DNA of 64,000 bases. Origin: Roseovarius mucosus DSM 17069. Lineage in GTDB: Bacteria > Pseudomonadota > Alphaproteobacteria > Rhodobacterales > Rhodobacteraceae. Below are positions 41,889 to 50,435 of the stretch, piece after piece. The translations under genes and the position numbers were made by a program. The stretch covers positions 59,089-123,088 of the forward strand of contig NZ_KN293989.1 of assembly GCF_000768555.3 (NCBI RefSeq), read 5' to 3'. The notes under the pieces are model-generated. The model made no database searches and was not told the origin of the DNA. It was given only the letters and a program-made list of their open reading frames with translations. The first letter of the stretch is position 1; each line of letters starts with the position of its first letter.

Positions 41889-42077
41889 TTGTTGATCAAT
41901 AAAGCCGACATTGAGGCGGCGCGCGGCGACCGGCCGCTAGGAGCCCACTTTGACCGATGCTGCACAAAGGATGTATGGCTGCTTTCGAGGGCGGTAGAAA
42001 ACCTGCTTGATCGCTGCCGCGAGCGGAAGGAAAGCGCAGCCGATCTGTTGGAACGCGTGAAGCAGAAGGCGATCTAA
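41889..42077 (+). CDS. Possible 62-residue protein at edge of mercury island
   Basis: A TTG-started frame, LLINKADIEAARGDRPLGAH, then LLSRAVENLLDRCRERKESA, of sensible helical composition, running towards the YnfA gene on the other strand. No strong ribosome site and no family. It could be a remnant of the backbone gene interrupted by the mercury island. Confidence 0.3.
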   Translation: MLINKADIEAARGDRPLGAHFDRCCTKDVWLLSRAVENLLDRCRERKESAADLLERVKQKAI

Positions 42078-42086
42078 TCGAACGTT

Positions 42087-42443
42087 TCAGCGCTTCACCC
42101 CGTCTGCGGCCGCCTCTCTAATACTGCGCGGTGCCCAGAGAATAATACCTGCACCGACAAGGCAAATTACCGCTCCGATAACATCCAATTGATCAGGGCG
42201 ATGGCCTTCCACACCCCATAGCCACAACAGGGACGATACGATGTAGATGCCCCCGTAAACAGCATAGGCGCGTCCCGCCTGGTCAGCCGGACTGAGGGTC
42301 AAAAGCCATGCAAAAGCCGCGAGGGACAGCATCCCCGGCACCACCCAGAACACGCTCTTGTCCAGCCGAAACCAAGCCCAGAAGGCAAAACATCCGGCGA
42401 TTTCGGCCAGCGCGGCCACGAAGTAAATCAGAATTGTTTTCAT
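42087..42443 (-). CDS. YnfA/UPF0060 family small membrane protein (second copy)
   Basis: 118 residues: [40 protein letters not shown] and [19 protein letters not shown], the same family as 188-514 but diverged and with a 10-residue C-terminal extension. Four membrane helices. Last gene of the CcdA-MFS-YnfA operon, 32 bp after the MFS stop. Function unsettled. Confidence 0.85.
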   Translation of the reverse strand: MKTILIYFVAALAEIAGCFAFWAWFRLDKSVFWVVPGMLSLAAFAWLLTLSPADQAGRAYAVYGGIYIVSSLLWLWGVEGHRPDQLDVIGAVICLVGAGIILWAPRSIREAAADGVKR

Positions 42444-42475
42444 TGGGTCAGACTTACGTATCCAAGCAATCGGGT

Positions 42476-43714
42476 CTATTCCTTAACATCCATTCGCGCG
42501 AGAATGATGGCTTGTCCAAATGCCGCTAACAGAGCAGTCGCGAAGACTATCCATGTTCCCAGTGCGGCGACGGCAAAGCCTCCGACGAGCGGGAGAACGA
42601 AAGCGGGTGCCGTAAGCGCGTTGAAATACCCGCTATAGGCTGGACGTTGGTCGTCCGGCGAGATCTCCATCAGCAGCCCGATGACGGCAATCGTCAGCCC
42701 ATTCATTAATGCGCCGAGAACGAAGAATACGACAAGCAGGATTGGTACGAGTGCCTCCGCCGGAACGGGTATGAGCAAAAGAACCAGAAGGGCGATTGGC
42801 GGTGCGGTGCGGGCAACTGCGATCCCGCGCATCAGGCTCAGTTTGCCCCGGCTATCGCCCCACCAGCCCCAAAGTGGATTGCCCACGAGGGCCCCGATGG
42901 TCTGGGCACCGAGCAGAAGTGCTACGTTTTCAAACCCCACCCCAAGCTTGTCGGCGGCGACGATAAAGAACGGCGCTGCGATGAGAACTGCACCTCCGCA
43001 CCATTGCGCAAAAACGAAGCGGCGGAACACTGGGTCTTCTCGGAAGGTCACAGCACCCTCACGCAGGTAGGCGGTAAAACTCCCGGCCACTTTGAGGGGT
43101 GTATTTCGCTCAGGCTCGCCCATCACGGTGAAGATGAAAGACGAAAGCAACATCAGGATCGCCGCGATCCCCAGCACGGCGGCATAGGATGCTGGAAATT
43201 CAAGCGTCCGCAACAGCCTGTCTGCCAACGCCGCGACGAAAAGCGCTATGACCCCTCCGCCGAAGAAGCGGATCGAAAGCATCCTGCTCCGGTGTTCTGA
43301 CGGGACGGATCGGGCAACGATATCATTGTAAGGAACACCGACGATGCCGCTGAGGAAAGCGTAAAGAACCCAAAGTCCAAGGGTCGCGGCACCGAGTGTG
43401 ACATGAGCCCAACCAGCGGTCGCGCCAATCCAGAGAACAATTGCGAGGATTGCAATGGCCGCCGTCCGTCCAAACGCACCGACGACATAGAATGGCATTG
43501 AAGACGCACCGCGACCGGCGAAGTAGCCAACGAAGAGTTGGGGCAGAAGCCAGCCGAGGCGCAAAATCGTAGACACCGCGCCTACGGCGACCGAACTTCC
43601 AGTAAGTTGATAAACCAGCGCCGACATCACCGTTGCGCTGTCCACCGCCGCCGATCCTGCCTGGAACGCGGTGCCTGCGCCAGCTACGTGCCAGAAGCGA
43701 CGGCGAGGCGTCAT
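42476..43714 (-). CDS. Major facilitator superfamily transporter
   Basis: 412 residues from ATG 43714, 12 membrane helices. Typical MFS features: [18 protein letters not shown] after helix 2, [19 protein letters not shown] mid-protein, [20 protein letters not shown] between helices 8 and 9. It overlaps the CcdA-like gene by 4 bp. The substrate is unknown; the operon context behind a CueR-like promoter suggests export of a metal complex or thiol conjugate. Confidence 0.85.
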   Translation of the reverse strand: MTPRRRFWHVAGAGTAFQAGSAAVDSATVMSALVYQLTGSSVAVGAVSTILRLGWLLPQLFVGYFAGRGASSMPFYVVGAFGRTAAIAILAIVLWIGATAGWAHVTLGAATLGLWVLYAFLSGIVGVPYNDIVARSVPSEHRSRMLSIRFFGGGVIALFVAALADRLLRTLEFPASYAAVLGIAAILMLLSSFIFTVMGEPERNTPLKVAGSFTAYLREGAVTFREDPVFRRFVFAQWCGGAVLIAAPFFIVAADKLGVGFENVALLLGAQTIGALVGNPLWGWWGDSRGKLSLMRGIAVARTAPPIALLVLLLIPVPAEALVPILLVVFFVLGALMNGLTIAVIGLLMEISPDDQRPAYSGYFNALTAPAFVLPLVGGFAVAALGTWIVFATALLAAFGQAIILARMDVKE

Positions 43715-44379
43715 ATCCCGCTCCAATTGATGGGCTCGACAAACAGACCAAACCAAACAGACCAGATGCCAAGCCCGACGAAGATCGCGCCCAATAGCCA
43801 ACGACGCGGTCGCAGCCAATCGGCAAGCCGATCAAGGGGCCTGGCAAGGCTGGGAACAATAGAGAGTGGCAACAACGGGAGCGACAGCGCGAAGGCGAAG
43901 ACCGCCATCATCACAAACCCGGTCATGGCCGACCCGCTTACAGTTGCGGCACCCATCAATCCAAACAGGATTGGGGCTGCGCAGGCCGGAATGTTAAGTC
44001 CGAACGCCAACCCCTGAACGAGCGGGTTGGATGCCGCCTTCCAGCGCTCCGGCGCGAATCCAATGCGGCGGCGCATCGATTTGTCCCACCCCGCGAAGAT
44101 CGCAAGACCAAGGCCGAGGTAAATTGCACCAAAAATGAGCCACGCGCCAGTCTGTACACCGATAAGGCGTTGGCCCAGCACGACGATCATCCCGCCAAAT
44201 CCCCCCATCACGACGAGCCTGGCCAGAAGAAAGGTCATCGCCGCGCCGAACCGCTGCCCCATCGGGCGAGACCTCTGGCCTCCCAGAAACAACATGTGAG
44301 CGCCGATCGTGCAGGGTTCGATGAAACCGAGCAGGCCAAGGCCAAATGCAAGCAACAGGGCCTGATAGGTGAGATCCAT
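43711..44379 (-). CDS. CcdA/DsbD-like membrane protein
   Basis: 222 residues with six helices. Conserved positions are changed relative to classic CcdA: GFIEPCTIGAHMLFLG near residue 20 and GLNIPACAAPILFGLMGA in the second half, giving one Cys at each site. It belongs to the wider cytochrome c biogenesis transmembrane family, moving reductant or metals across the inner membrane. It is first in an operon with MFS and YnfA genes. Confidence 0.75.
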   Translation of the reverse strand: MDLTYQALLLAFGLGLLGFIEPCTIGAHMLFLGGQRSRPMGQRFGAAMTFLLARLVVMGGFGGMIVVLGQRLIGVQTGAWLIFGAIYLGLGLAIFAGWDKSMRRRIGFAPERWKAASNPLVQGLAFGLNIPACAAPILFGLMGAATVSGSAMTGFVMMAVFAFALSLPLLPLSIVPSLARPLDRLADWLRPRRWLLGAIFVGLGIWSVWFGLFVEPINWSGI

Positions 44380-44407
44380 AAATGTCTTTCATTGTATGAT
44401 AAGTTTG

Positions 44408-44438
44408 ATGATGGGCCTTCCACCAACCATAAGGTCAA
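44408..44438 (-). promoter_or_regulatory. CueR-like MerR-family promoter for ccdA-MFS-ynfA
   Basis: Minus strand: -35 TTGACC (44433-44438), 19-bp spacer, -10 CATCAT (44408-44413). The sequence TTGACCTTATGGTTGGTGGA then AGGCC closely resembles E. coli copA (TTGACCTT...GCTGGAAGG), with the CCTT/AAGG dyad of CueR operators. Confidence 0.6.
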
Positions 44439-44508
44439 GCGCTGTTCTTGATGCCAAGCAGGCATTTGTATTTGACCGCGCGTTCAGTGGGTTCCGCCAA
44501 CTTTCAAA

Positions 44509-45861
44509 TCAGAGCAGCGAGCCCAAATCCGATCCGACGCTGGGATAGACGGCGGTCATCGACTTGAGCTGCTTTGCGGTCAGTCCCAACTTCATCGCCA
44601 AGCCGAAAAAGTTGATCAACTCACCATATTCCGGTCCGAATAGGTGTGCGCCGAGCAACTTGCCGTCCGACCTATCCACCAACACCTTTGCGGCGGCGGA
44701 TTTTTCTCCAATTCGGTAGTTGGAATACCAGCCGCCCGTATCAGTGAACCGGACATCGACATCATAACCGGCCTCTTTGGCTTCAGCCTCCAACATGCCG
44801 ACGCGGGCCAGTTCGGGTACCGTAAACACTGCGGTCGGGATGCCGGAATAATCCGGCAAGATCTTCTGATCCTTGAGCATGTTCGAGGCCGCGACCTTAC
44901 CTTCGATCACGGCAACGGGCGTCAGCGGCATTCCCTTGGTATCGGCGGAATCTCCAGCTGCAAAGACGGCGGCGTTCGTCGTACTTTGCAGATGCGGAGC
45001 CACAACGATGCCCTTGTCGCCATACGCGACATCGGCGGCCTCAAGGTTCAGATCGGCAAGAGCGGCGATGCGACCCGCGCCATGCACGACCAGATCGGTC
45101 TCAATGGTCGTTGTGTTGTCGCCTGTCTTCACTTCAACGGCAAAACCCGCACCGGAGGTTGTGATCGAGACGATTTCGGTTTCTCGTTGCAGGTCCACAC
45201 CAACAGCGGCACTGCGCGCGATCAGCATCTCGACCAGATCAGGGTCAAAAGCGTTCAGCGGGCGGGCACCGCGATCTACGATGACAGGCTCGGCCCCAGC
45301 ACGTGCGGCGATATGCGCAAACTCAAAAGATACGAAGCCGCCACCGACAAACAGGATACGCTTGGGCAAAGCCTCAAGATTGAGAAAATCCGTGCTGTCG
45401 ATCATCAGATCGGCACCGGCGAAGGTGACAGGTCTCGGGATCGCTCCAGCGGCGATAAGGAAACGTTTCGATTGATAGGACTGCCCGTCAACTTCGAGCG
45501 CGTTGGCACCGGTGAACCGCGCGGCACCGTGCAACGTCTCGACGCCGTTTCCGGTCAGACCCTTTTCCATCTTGTCCGGCACCGGATCGGTAAAACCACG
45601 TTTGTGAGCCATCAGATCGGACCAGTTGATCTTTAGTCCGCTGGGATCGATCCCTTTGCCGTCCATCAACCGTGCGGCATCGACGATTTCAGCGCCACGC
45701 CGCAATATTTTCTTAGGATCGCAACCACGCAAGGCGCAGGTGCCGCCGTAGGGCAGCGCATCCACGATGGCCACGCGCCAGCCTGCCGCACCGCATTTGT
45801 TCGCCGCCGCAACCCCGGCCATGCCCGCCCCGATAACGATCAGGTCATACGTCTCACTCAT
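44509..45861 (-). CDS. Pyridine nucleotide-disulfide oxidoreductase (MerA/Lpd family)
   Basis: 450 residues. FAD site DLIVIGAGMAGVAAANKCGA, redox pair GGTCALRGCDPKKILR, NAD site ILFVGGGFVSFEFAHIAARA and FAD-binding FAAGDSADTKGMPLTPVA. The dimerisation domain lacks the C-terminal Cys pair of mercuric reductase, so it is not a second MerA; glutathione-reductase-like activity is more likely. It is 23 bp after the merA stop and so belongs to the mer operon. Confidence 0.85.
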   Translation of the reverse strand: MSETYDLIVIGAGMAGVAAANKCGAAGWRVAIVDALPYGGTCALRGCDPKKILRRGAEIVDAARLMDGKGIDPSGLKINWSDLMAHKRGFTDPVPDKMEKGLTGNGVETLHGAARFTGANALEVDGQSYQSKRFLIAAGAIPRPVTFAGADLMIDSTDFLNLEALPKRILFVGGGFVSFEFAHIAARAGAEPVIVDRGARPLNAFDPDLVEMLIARSAAVGVDLQRETEIVSITTSGAGFAVEVKTGDNTTTIETDLVVHGAGRIAALADLNLEAADVAYGDKGIVVAPHLQSTTNAAVFAAGDSADTKGMPLTPVAVIEGKVAASNMLKDQKILPDYSGIPTAVFTVPELARVGMLEAEAKEAGYDVDVRFTDTGGWYSNYRIGEKSAAAKVLVDRSDGKLLGAHLFGPEYGELINFFGLAMKLGLTAKQLKSMTAVYPSVGSDLGSLL

Positions 45862-45884
45862 ATTTAGATCCTTCTTACGTGTCT

Positions 45885-47315
45885 TTATCCGGCGCAGCAG
45901 CTAAGTTTTGCCACGTCCATATCGAAAGTCTGCGCGGCCAATTTCAGGCCCTCGACCGTCGTCAGATAGGGAAAGATCGTTGCGCCCAAGTCTTTGGTCG
46001 TCATGCCGAACTTCAACGCCATGACCAGTGTCTGGATCGTGTCCGATCCTTCGGGTGCGATGATTTGGCCACCAAGCAGTTTGTCGGTTTTCTTATCCGC
46101 CACAAGCTTGATCAATCCACGTGTGTCGCGGGCGGCAAGAGCGCGCGGGACCTGATCGAGTGGCACGACCGAAGTCTTCACGTCGAACCCTGCGTCGCGA
46201 GCCTGTTGCTCGCTCAGCCCGACCCCGGCAATCTGTGGATCGGAGAACACGACCCAGGGCATGGCAGAATTGTCATAGCGCTGATCATCGCCCAGAACGG
46301 CGTTCTTCACAGCCAATTTTGCCCCGTAGGCTGCCATATAGACGAACTGGTCGCGGTCTGTCACGTCGCCCGCCGCATAGATGCCGGGCACCGACGTCTG
46401 CATGTCGTCGCCGATGACGATGGACCCGCGCGCGTCGGTTTTCACGCCGACCTCGTCCAAACCCATACTGTCGGTATTGGCACGCCGACCTGCGGTCGAA
46501 ACAAGATGATCCGCCGTGACCTCGACAGGCTCGCCGCCCTGCATAACCCGCAAGGTCACGCCCGACGCGTCACGTCTGACGTTCTCATAACTCAGGCCGG
46601 TCAGCAGGGTGATCCCCTCGGCGGCAAAAGCGTCCGTCAAAGCCCCGGACACTTCCGGTTCGGCACCGGGAAGCAGGTGTGACCGTGTCACCAGCGTGAC
46701 CTTCACGCCCATCCGGCTCATCATCTGCGCCAGTTCCGCCCCGATGTAGCCCGCCCCGATAAAAATCAGACTTTCCGGCAGGGTTTCAAGCTCCAGCAAG
46801 CTGGTGCTATCGAGTGCGCCGACCTCCTCGATTCCGTCAATCGTCGGCAGGACCGGATGACCACCGGTTGCAATGATCATTTTCATTGCGGTCAACGTGC
46901 GACCCCCGACGATGACGCCACCCTCGATCAGCCGCGCCGGACCAGTATCGATATAATCGACACCCGCGTATTCCGGCAGCAGGTCTGCGTATTTCTTCTG
47001 ACGCAAGGTCGCGACCAGATCGTCTTTCGACTCGATCAGCGTGTGCCAGTCATCGAGTTGTGCGTGACCGGACAGGCCAGGAAACCGCTTGGCGGCATGT
47101 GCGCCATGGATCGCCTCAGCGGCGCGGATCATTGCCTTGGACGGCACACAGCCGACGTTCACGCAGGTGCCGCCGATGGTGCCATGCCCGACAAGTGCGA
47201 CACGTTTTCCCGCGTCAGCAGCGGTGATTGAAGCGGAGAAACCCGCCGAGCCTGCGCCGATGACGATAAGGTCGTATCCGCCATTTCCATCATCATTCTT
47301 GTTGATATCTTTCAT
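45885..47315 (-). CDS. merA: Mercuric reductase
   Basis: 476 residues from ATG 47315. FAD fold DLIVIGAGSAGFSASITAAD, active-site GGTCVNVGCVPSKAM (Cys51/Cys56), NAD fold SLIFIGAGYIGAELAQMMSR and the diagnostic C-terminal Cys pair (KLSCCAG) that passes Hg(II) to the active site. It reduces Hg(II) to volatile Hg(0) with NADPH. The N-terminal HMA domain present in Tn501-type MerA is absent, as in many short MerA proteins. Confidence 0.95.
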   Translation of the reverse strand: MKDINKNDDGNGGYDLIVIGAGSAGFSASITAADAGKRVALVGHGTIGGTCVNVGCVPSKAMIRAAEAIHGAHAAKRFPGLSGHAQLDDWHTLIESKDDLVATLRQKKYADLLPEYAGVDYIDTGPARLIEGGVIVGGRTLTAMKMIIATGGHPVLPTIDGIEEVGALDSTSLLELETLPESLIFIGAGYIGAELAQMMSRMGVKVTLVTRSHLLPGAEPEVSGALTDAFAAEGITLLTGLSYENVRRDASGVTLRVMQGGEPVEVTADHLVSTAGRRANTDSMGLDEVGVKTDARGSIVIGDDMQTSVPGIYAAGDVTDRDQFVYMAAYGAKLAVKNAVLGDDQRYDNSAMPWVVFSDPQIAGVGLSEQQARDAGFDVKTSVVPLDQVPRALAARDTRGLIKLVADKKTDKLLGGQIIAPEGSDTIQTLVMALKFGMTTKDLGATIFPYLTTVEGLKLAAQTFDMDVAKLSCCAG

Positions 47316-47316
47316 T

Positions 47317-47454
47317 TCAGCGCGCCTCGTGCAGATCAGAGTTTTTTCGTTTGGCAACGACCAGATAAATGATCGCACCAATGGCTATGAGCGGTGTCAG
47401 CATGCCAAGCATTCCGAAGAACATGCCAATCCCTGTGCAAGATCCCATCATCAT
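47317..47454 (-). CDS. Tiny single-helix membrane protein between merF and merA
   Basis: 45 residues: MMMGSCTGIGMFFGMLGMLT, then PLIAIGAIIYLVVAKRKNSD and a short tail. One or two hydrophobic helices and a lone Cys. It starts inside the merF stop (4-bp overlap) and ends 1 bp before merA, so it is translated with the mer operon. Glycine and methionine are unusually frequent in the first half. Possibly a mercury-transport accessory similar in scale to MerE; no family recognised. Confidence 0.6.
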   Translation of the reverse strand: MMMGSCTGIGMFFGMLGMLTPLIAIGAIIYLVVAKRKNSDLHEAR

Positions 47455-47837
47455 TGTGTCGCTTCCTTGGATTTCATTTTATTGAGGTAGAAAGCGTAGA
47501 CGCCGACAGCCACGAAAGCGCCGACCGTAATGCGCAGCGCGAAACGGAACTCGATCCAGATGATGAGGATCGACAGAGCAGCGGCAATCGCCGTCGCCCA
47601 GAGTTTCGGGTTCGGCCCCACGCGCCCGGCGCGCAGCCAGAGCGCTTGCGCCACGACGGCAAGGCAAAAGAACAAAAGCGGGAACAGCGCGTAGTCGAGC
47701 CAACCGGTCAAAGCCGACAGGCCGACACCGGCCACAACGACGACCAGGAGGGGTGTGAAGCAGCACAGGGCCGCAAAGAGTGCGCCACCCAGCCCCCATT
47801 TTAGCAAGCGGTCGGGGTTCTCAATGTTCTGGGTCAA
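47451..47837 (-). CDS. merF: MerF-like mercury transporter
   Basis: 128 residues. FAALCCFTPLLVVVVAGVGL is the MerF signature (vicinal CC followed by FTP in the first helix), then SALTGWLDYALFPLLFFCLA. The C-terminal half adds two further helices beyond the minimal 81-residue MerF. It moves Hg(II) from MerP or the periplasm to cytoplasmic MerA. Overlaps neighbours by 4 bp on each side. Confidence 0.85.
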   Translation of the reverse strand: MTQNIENPDRLLKWGLGGALFAALCCFTPLLVVVVAGVGLSALTGWLDYALFPLLFFCLAVVAQALWLRAGRVGPNPKLWATAIAAALSILIIWIEFRFALRITVGAFVAVGVYAFYLNKMKSKEATQ

Positions 47838-48088
47838 GTAGCGCTCTTTCTTTCTGGAGAATGATTGGAAATCGAGGTGCGGCCATTGGCGGACCGCCGG
47901 AATTCACGAACGACAAGGAAGGCGAGCGCCACAACCAGTGCGACGGCTATCCAGCCAAGCCCCGACATCCACGCTGCGAGGCCGCCGAACGCCGCAGCAA
48001 GCAGAGCTGTGCCGCCACCGCAGCACACGATCACGACCGGAGTCGCAACTCCGAAACCCAGTAGCCCGCCCATAAGGTTGTCACGCAT
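47834..48088 (-). CDS. Small two-helix membrane protein in mer operon
   Basis: 84 residues: MRDNLMGGLLGFGVATPVVI, then VCCGGGTALLAAAFGGLAAW and WIAVALVVALAFLVVREFRR. A vicinal CC lies inside a helix, as in MerT/MerF/MerC, so it probably binds Hg(II), but the CCGGG context is not one I can assign to a named Mer protein. Between merP and merF, coupled to merF by overlap. Confidence 0.65.
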   Translation of the reverse strand: MRDNLMGGLLGFGVATPVVIVCCGGGTALLAAAFGGLAAWMSGLGWIAVALVVALAFLVVREFRRSANGRTSISNHSPERKSAT

Positions 48089-48105
48089 TGCAAATTTCCC
48101 CGTGG

Positions 48106-48411
48106 TTAGGACGCCGTGTCCGGCAGAGCCTGGGCGGGGTAGCCATTTGCCGCCACTGCATCGATGATGCTGTCCACGCTGGTCTCGGCATCATCGAAGG
48201 TGACACTGTAAACGCCCTGTCCATACTCGGGACCGTCAACGAAGTCGTCGATCTGGACCGATGGAACGCCGCGCATCGAACTGGCAACGATGAACGAACA
48301 GGAGGGGCAGGTCAGTTCGCCGACTGCAATCTCGACGGTGCGCTCTTCGGCAAAAGCCGCTGGGGCAAACGCAGCAATGGCCAGCGTTGACGATAACAGT
48401 ACGTGTTTCAT
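48106..48411 (-). CDS. merP: Periplasmic mercury-binding protein
   Basis: 101 residues with signal peptide (LLSSTLAIAAFAPAAFAEE). Heavy-metal-associated fold with metal loop GELTCPSCSFIVASSMRGVP (CxxC). MerP scavenges Hg(II) in the periplasm and hands it to MerT. Sequence after the fold (DDAETSVDSIIDAVAANGYP) is the usual end of HMA domains. Confidence 0.92.
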   Translation of the reverse strand: MKHVLLSSTLAIAAFAPAAFAEERTVEIAVGELTCPSCSFIVASSMRGVPSVQIDDFVDGPEYGQGVYSVTFDDAETSVDSIIDAVAANGYPAQALPDTAS

Positions 48412-48426
48412 GATTTTGTTCCTTGT

Positions 48427-48834
48427 TTAGAATTTCAGAATGAAGGGCGTGATGTAGGGAAAGGCCATCGCTACCGCGACGATTGCGGCGGCGGCCCAAA
48501 GTGTCACCCGCATCACAGTCCGGTTGATTGGCCGGGCACAGGTGCCATCGGCGCAGGCGTCCGTATTCACCGGCTTGTATGCCTTGTAGAACCCGTATCC
48601 GAGAAACGCGGCACTTAGCGCGAAAGTGTACCATTTGTAGGCATAGAAAGCCCCGAGCTGCGCGATGAAGACGCCAGTCACGCCGAAACTCACCAGCACA
48701 AGCGGCAGAATACAGCACGAGGTCATCGCCAACGCACCGAGAACGCCGAAGCCGGTCGCACCCCAGCCTTTCGCGGTGTCATCGCCAACCTGACGCACGT
48801 GGCCGGATTTATGGTCTGAAATACTTTGCTCCAT
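48427..48834 (-). CDS. merT: Mercuric transport membrane protein
   Basis: 135 residues from ATG 48834. Three helices: GVLGALAMTSCCILPLVLVS (Hg-binding CC in helix 1), KWYTFALSAAFLGYGFYKAY and VTLWAAAAIVAVAMAFPYIT. The cytoplasmic loop DACADGTCARPINR has the second Cys pair of MerT. First gene of the mer operon, directly behind the MerR promoter. Confidence 0.93.
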   Translation of the reverse strand: MEQSISDHKSGHVRQVGDDTAKGWGATGFGVLGALAMTSCCILPLVLVSFGVTGVFIAQLGAFYAYKWYTFALSAAFLGYGFYKAYKPVNTDACADGTCARPINRTVMRVTLWAAAAIVAVAMAFPYITPFILKF

Positions 48835-48863
48835 CGAATCGCCCTTGTTCTGTTCTTTCCATC

Positions 48864-48894
48864 GTTCTACGGTCTGTAGTTGATACAGGCTCAA
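48864..48894 (-). promoter_or_regulatory. mer operator/promoter
   Basis: Minus strand -35 TTGAGC (48889-48894), 19-bp spacer, -10 TAGAAC (48864-48869). The dyad CTGTA-TCAAC-TACAG (48874-48888) lies in the spacer, where MerR binds and untwists DNA on Hg(II). It divides merR from merT. Confidence 0.75.
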
Positions 48895-48910
48895 GGGATT
48901 TCTGCGGATA

Positions 48911-49324
48911 ATGGATAACAGAAGCGTGAAAGCACTCCGGCGGGTCGATCTAGCACGGGCCACGGGCTGCAATCTCGAAACCATCCGCTACTACGAGACG
49001 GTCGGTATCATGCCCGACCCACCGCGCACCGCAAAAGGGTATCGAAGCTATGATGATATTCATGTCAAACGGTTGAAGTTCGTCATGCGGTCCCGCGATC
49101 TCGGTTTCTCCCTGGAAGAAATTCGCGGGCTGCTCGGGTTGGTCGATGACCGGTCTCAAACCTGCGCTCAGGTCCAGACCGTTGCTGAGACGCATCTTGA
49201 AGATGTGCAGGCGAAAATAGCCGATCTCACGCGGATCGAACGTGTCCTGTCGGAAACCGTCGCTCGATGTACAGGCGACGCCGCACCAGAATGTGCGGTG
49301 ATTGACGCACTTCTCGAAGGTTAG
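48911..49324 (+). CDS. merR: Mercury-responsive MerR regulator
   Basis: 137 residues. N-terminal winged HTH (VDLARATGCNLETIRYYETV, then GYRSYDDIHVKRLKFVMRSR), long dimer helix, and three Hg-binding Cys in SQTCAQV and ARCTGDAAPECAV, the MerR spacing. It represses and activates the divergent merTP...A operon. Confidence 0.93.
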   Translation: MDNRSVKALRRVDLARATGCNLETIRYYETVGIMPDPPRTAKGYRSYDDIHVKRLKFVMRSRDLGFSLEEIRGLLGLVDDRSQTCAQVQTVAETHLEDVQAKIADLTRIERVLSETVARCTGDAAPECAVIDALLEG

Positions 49325-49553
49325 TCCACCCTGAAAAAAGGGAACAACGGACCTTCGTGCATCGCGCAGCGAAAGCCCGGAAAGTCCGCATCTTACCAGT
49401 TCGTACACGATGCAGCGAACGGCAGGTGTACGGATAGGGAGGGACTTCTGAGAATTTCATCGTACCAGCCATATGACACACCAATGTCGCCTCTTTCACT
49501 CGGCTCAAGGGTGACGGGAGATAATATCGCAGAACGAGCCCCTTACTGGCAGC

Positions 49554-49591
49554 CTTAGCGGGGGATTCTGCCCCCTCCGGAATTCGACCCC
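49554..49591 (-). mobile_element. 38-bp Tn3-family terminal inverted repeat
   Basis: Read on the minus strand from 49591, it starts GGGGTCGAATTCCGGAGGGG and ends 38 bp later in CCGCTAAG. Tn3-family ends are 38 bp, begin GGGG and end TAAG, so this is a good match. The outer side faces yhaV (stop codon 3 bp away); the inside contains the mer genes. No matching left end or transposase was found. Confidence 0.65.
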
Positions 49592-49593
49592 AC

Positions 49594-50112
49594 TTACCGA
49601 TCAGGCGCCGCTTCAAGGGACGTCTCGAACCGCTTGCCCGCCGCTGCAGCTTCTTTCAAGAGCGCGTCGAAATTGTCAGGTGGATTTCCATCTTCCAGCA
49701 TCCCTTTGAACGTCGCATAGGCATCCGTCTTGCTGCCGTAGGCGCGCAGGGTCTTGTCGTCGTTCACCCAGGCCACCACGATGACCTTGGCATCGCTGTT
49801 GAAGCGGTAGAACAGCCGATACTGCTGGAAGAATTTCGCCCGGAACCAGTGCTTGCGGTGATCGCCGAGTGTGCCGCCTTGCCGGAAGGCGGCGGCACCC
49901 GGATCTGCCGGTATGGCCTCGGTGACCAGCTTGAAGATGGCGGCCAGCCGTTTCGTCGGGTTTTTCTTGCGCCAGGTCTTAGGATCGCGTGCCTTACGCG
50001 CCTCGACCTCTTCAATCAGCCCTTCGAGCTGATCCAGAAAGAGCGGATGCGCATAAATCGACCATCCGTTTACGACAAGGGGCGCTTGGGCGGGCACGCT
50101 ATCGCCGCTCAT
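49594..50112 (-). CDS. yhaV: YhaV-family toxin (type II TA)
   Basis: 172 residues. VVNGWSIYAHPLFLDQLEGL, FRQGGTLGDHRKHWFRAKFF, QQYRLFYRFNSDAKVIVVAW and VNDDKTLRAYGSKTDAYATF are typical of the YhaV RelE-like ribosome-dependent RNase. It overlaps its antitoxin gene by 4 bp. The stop lies beside a Tn3-type end, so the last few residues may be supplied by the junction. Confidence 0.92.
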   Translation of the reverse strand: MSGDSVPAQAPLVVNGWSIYAHPLFLDQLEGLIEEVEARKARDPKTWRKKNPTKRLAAIFKLVTEAIPADPGAAAFRQGGTLGDHRKHWFRAKFFQQYRLFYRFNSDAKVIVVAWVNDDKTLRAYGSKTDAYATFKGMLEDGNPPDNFDALLKEAAAAGKRFETSLEAAPDR

Positions 50113-50435
50113 TCATCCTCGAGCGATAGCGGCGCATCGAGATCGACGTCAACGTCTCCGACCAGTGCTGCAAGACGGTCATGCAAAGCCCCATCGAACG
50201 CCCGAATGCGGTCCGGATGCGCCTTGATATCGGCCTCGACAAAATCGAGAAAGGCTCCGAGCACGGGATCTTCCTCGTCGCTGCGCACGGGCTCGATATA
50301 GACCCTGCCACTCGGCTCGGTGCAGTAACGAATCTGGTCGCCCTTGCCCAGCTTGAGCTGTTTGCGCACACCCGCCGGCACGGTCGTCTGATACCGATCC
50401 GTGAGTTTCGAGACATCTTGTGCGAGGGCTGTCAT
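50109..50435 (-). CDS. prlF: PrlF-family antitoxin
   Basis: 108 residues. AbrB-like swapped-hairpin domain (SKLTDRYQTTVPAGVRKQLK, then KGDQIRYCTEPSGRVYIEPV), followed by an acidic toxin-binding tail. It neutralises YhaV and probably represses the operon. Stabilises the plasmid by post-segregational killing. Confidence 0.92.
   Translation of the reverse strand: MTALAQDVSKLTDRYQTTVPAGVRKQLKLGKGDQIRYCTEPSGRVYIEPVRSDEEDPVLGAFLDFVEADIKAHPDRIRAFDGALHDRLAALVGDVDVDLDAPLSLEDE

Noticed and set aside
41730..42120. Search for the left end matching the Tn3-type repeat at 49554-49591
   Set aside because: No GGGGTCGAATTCC-like sequence was found on the plus strand here, so a complete transposon is not claimed.
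44509..45861. Reading this as a second mercuric reductase
   Set aside because: The C-terminal Cys pair required for Hg(II) handling is absent.
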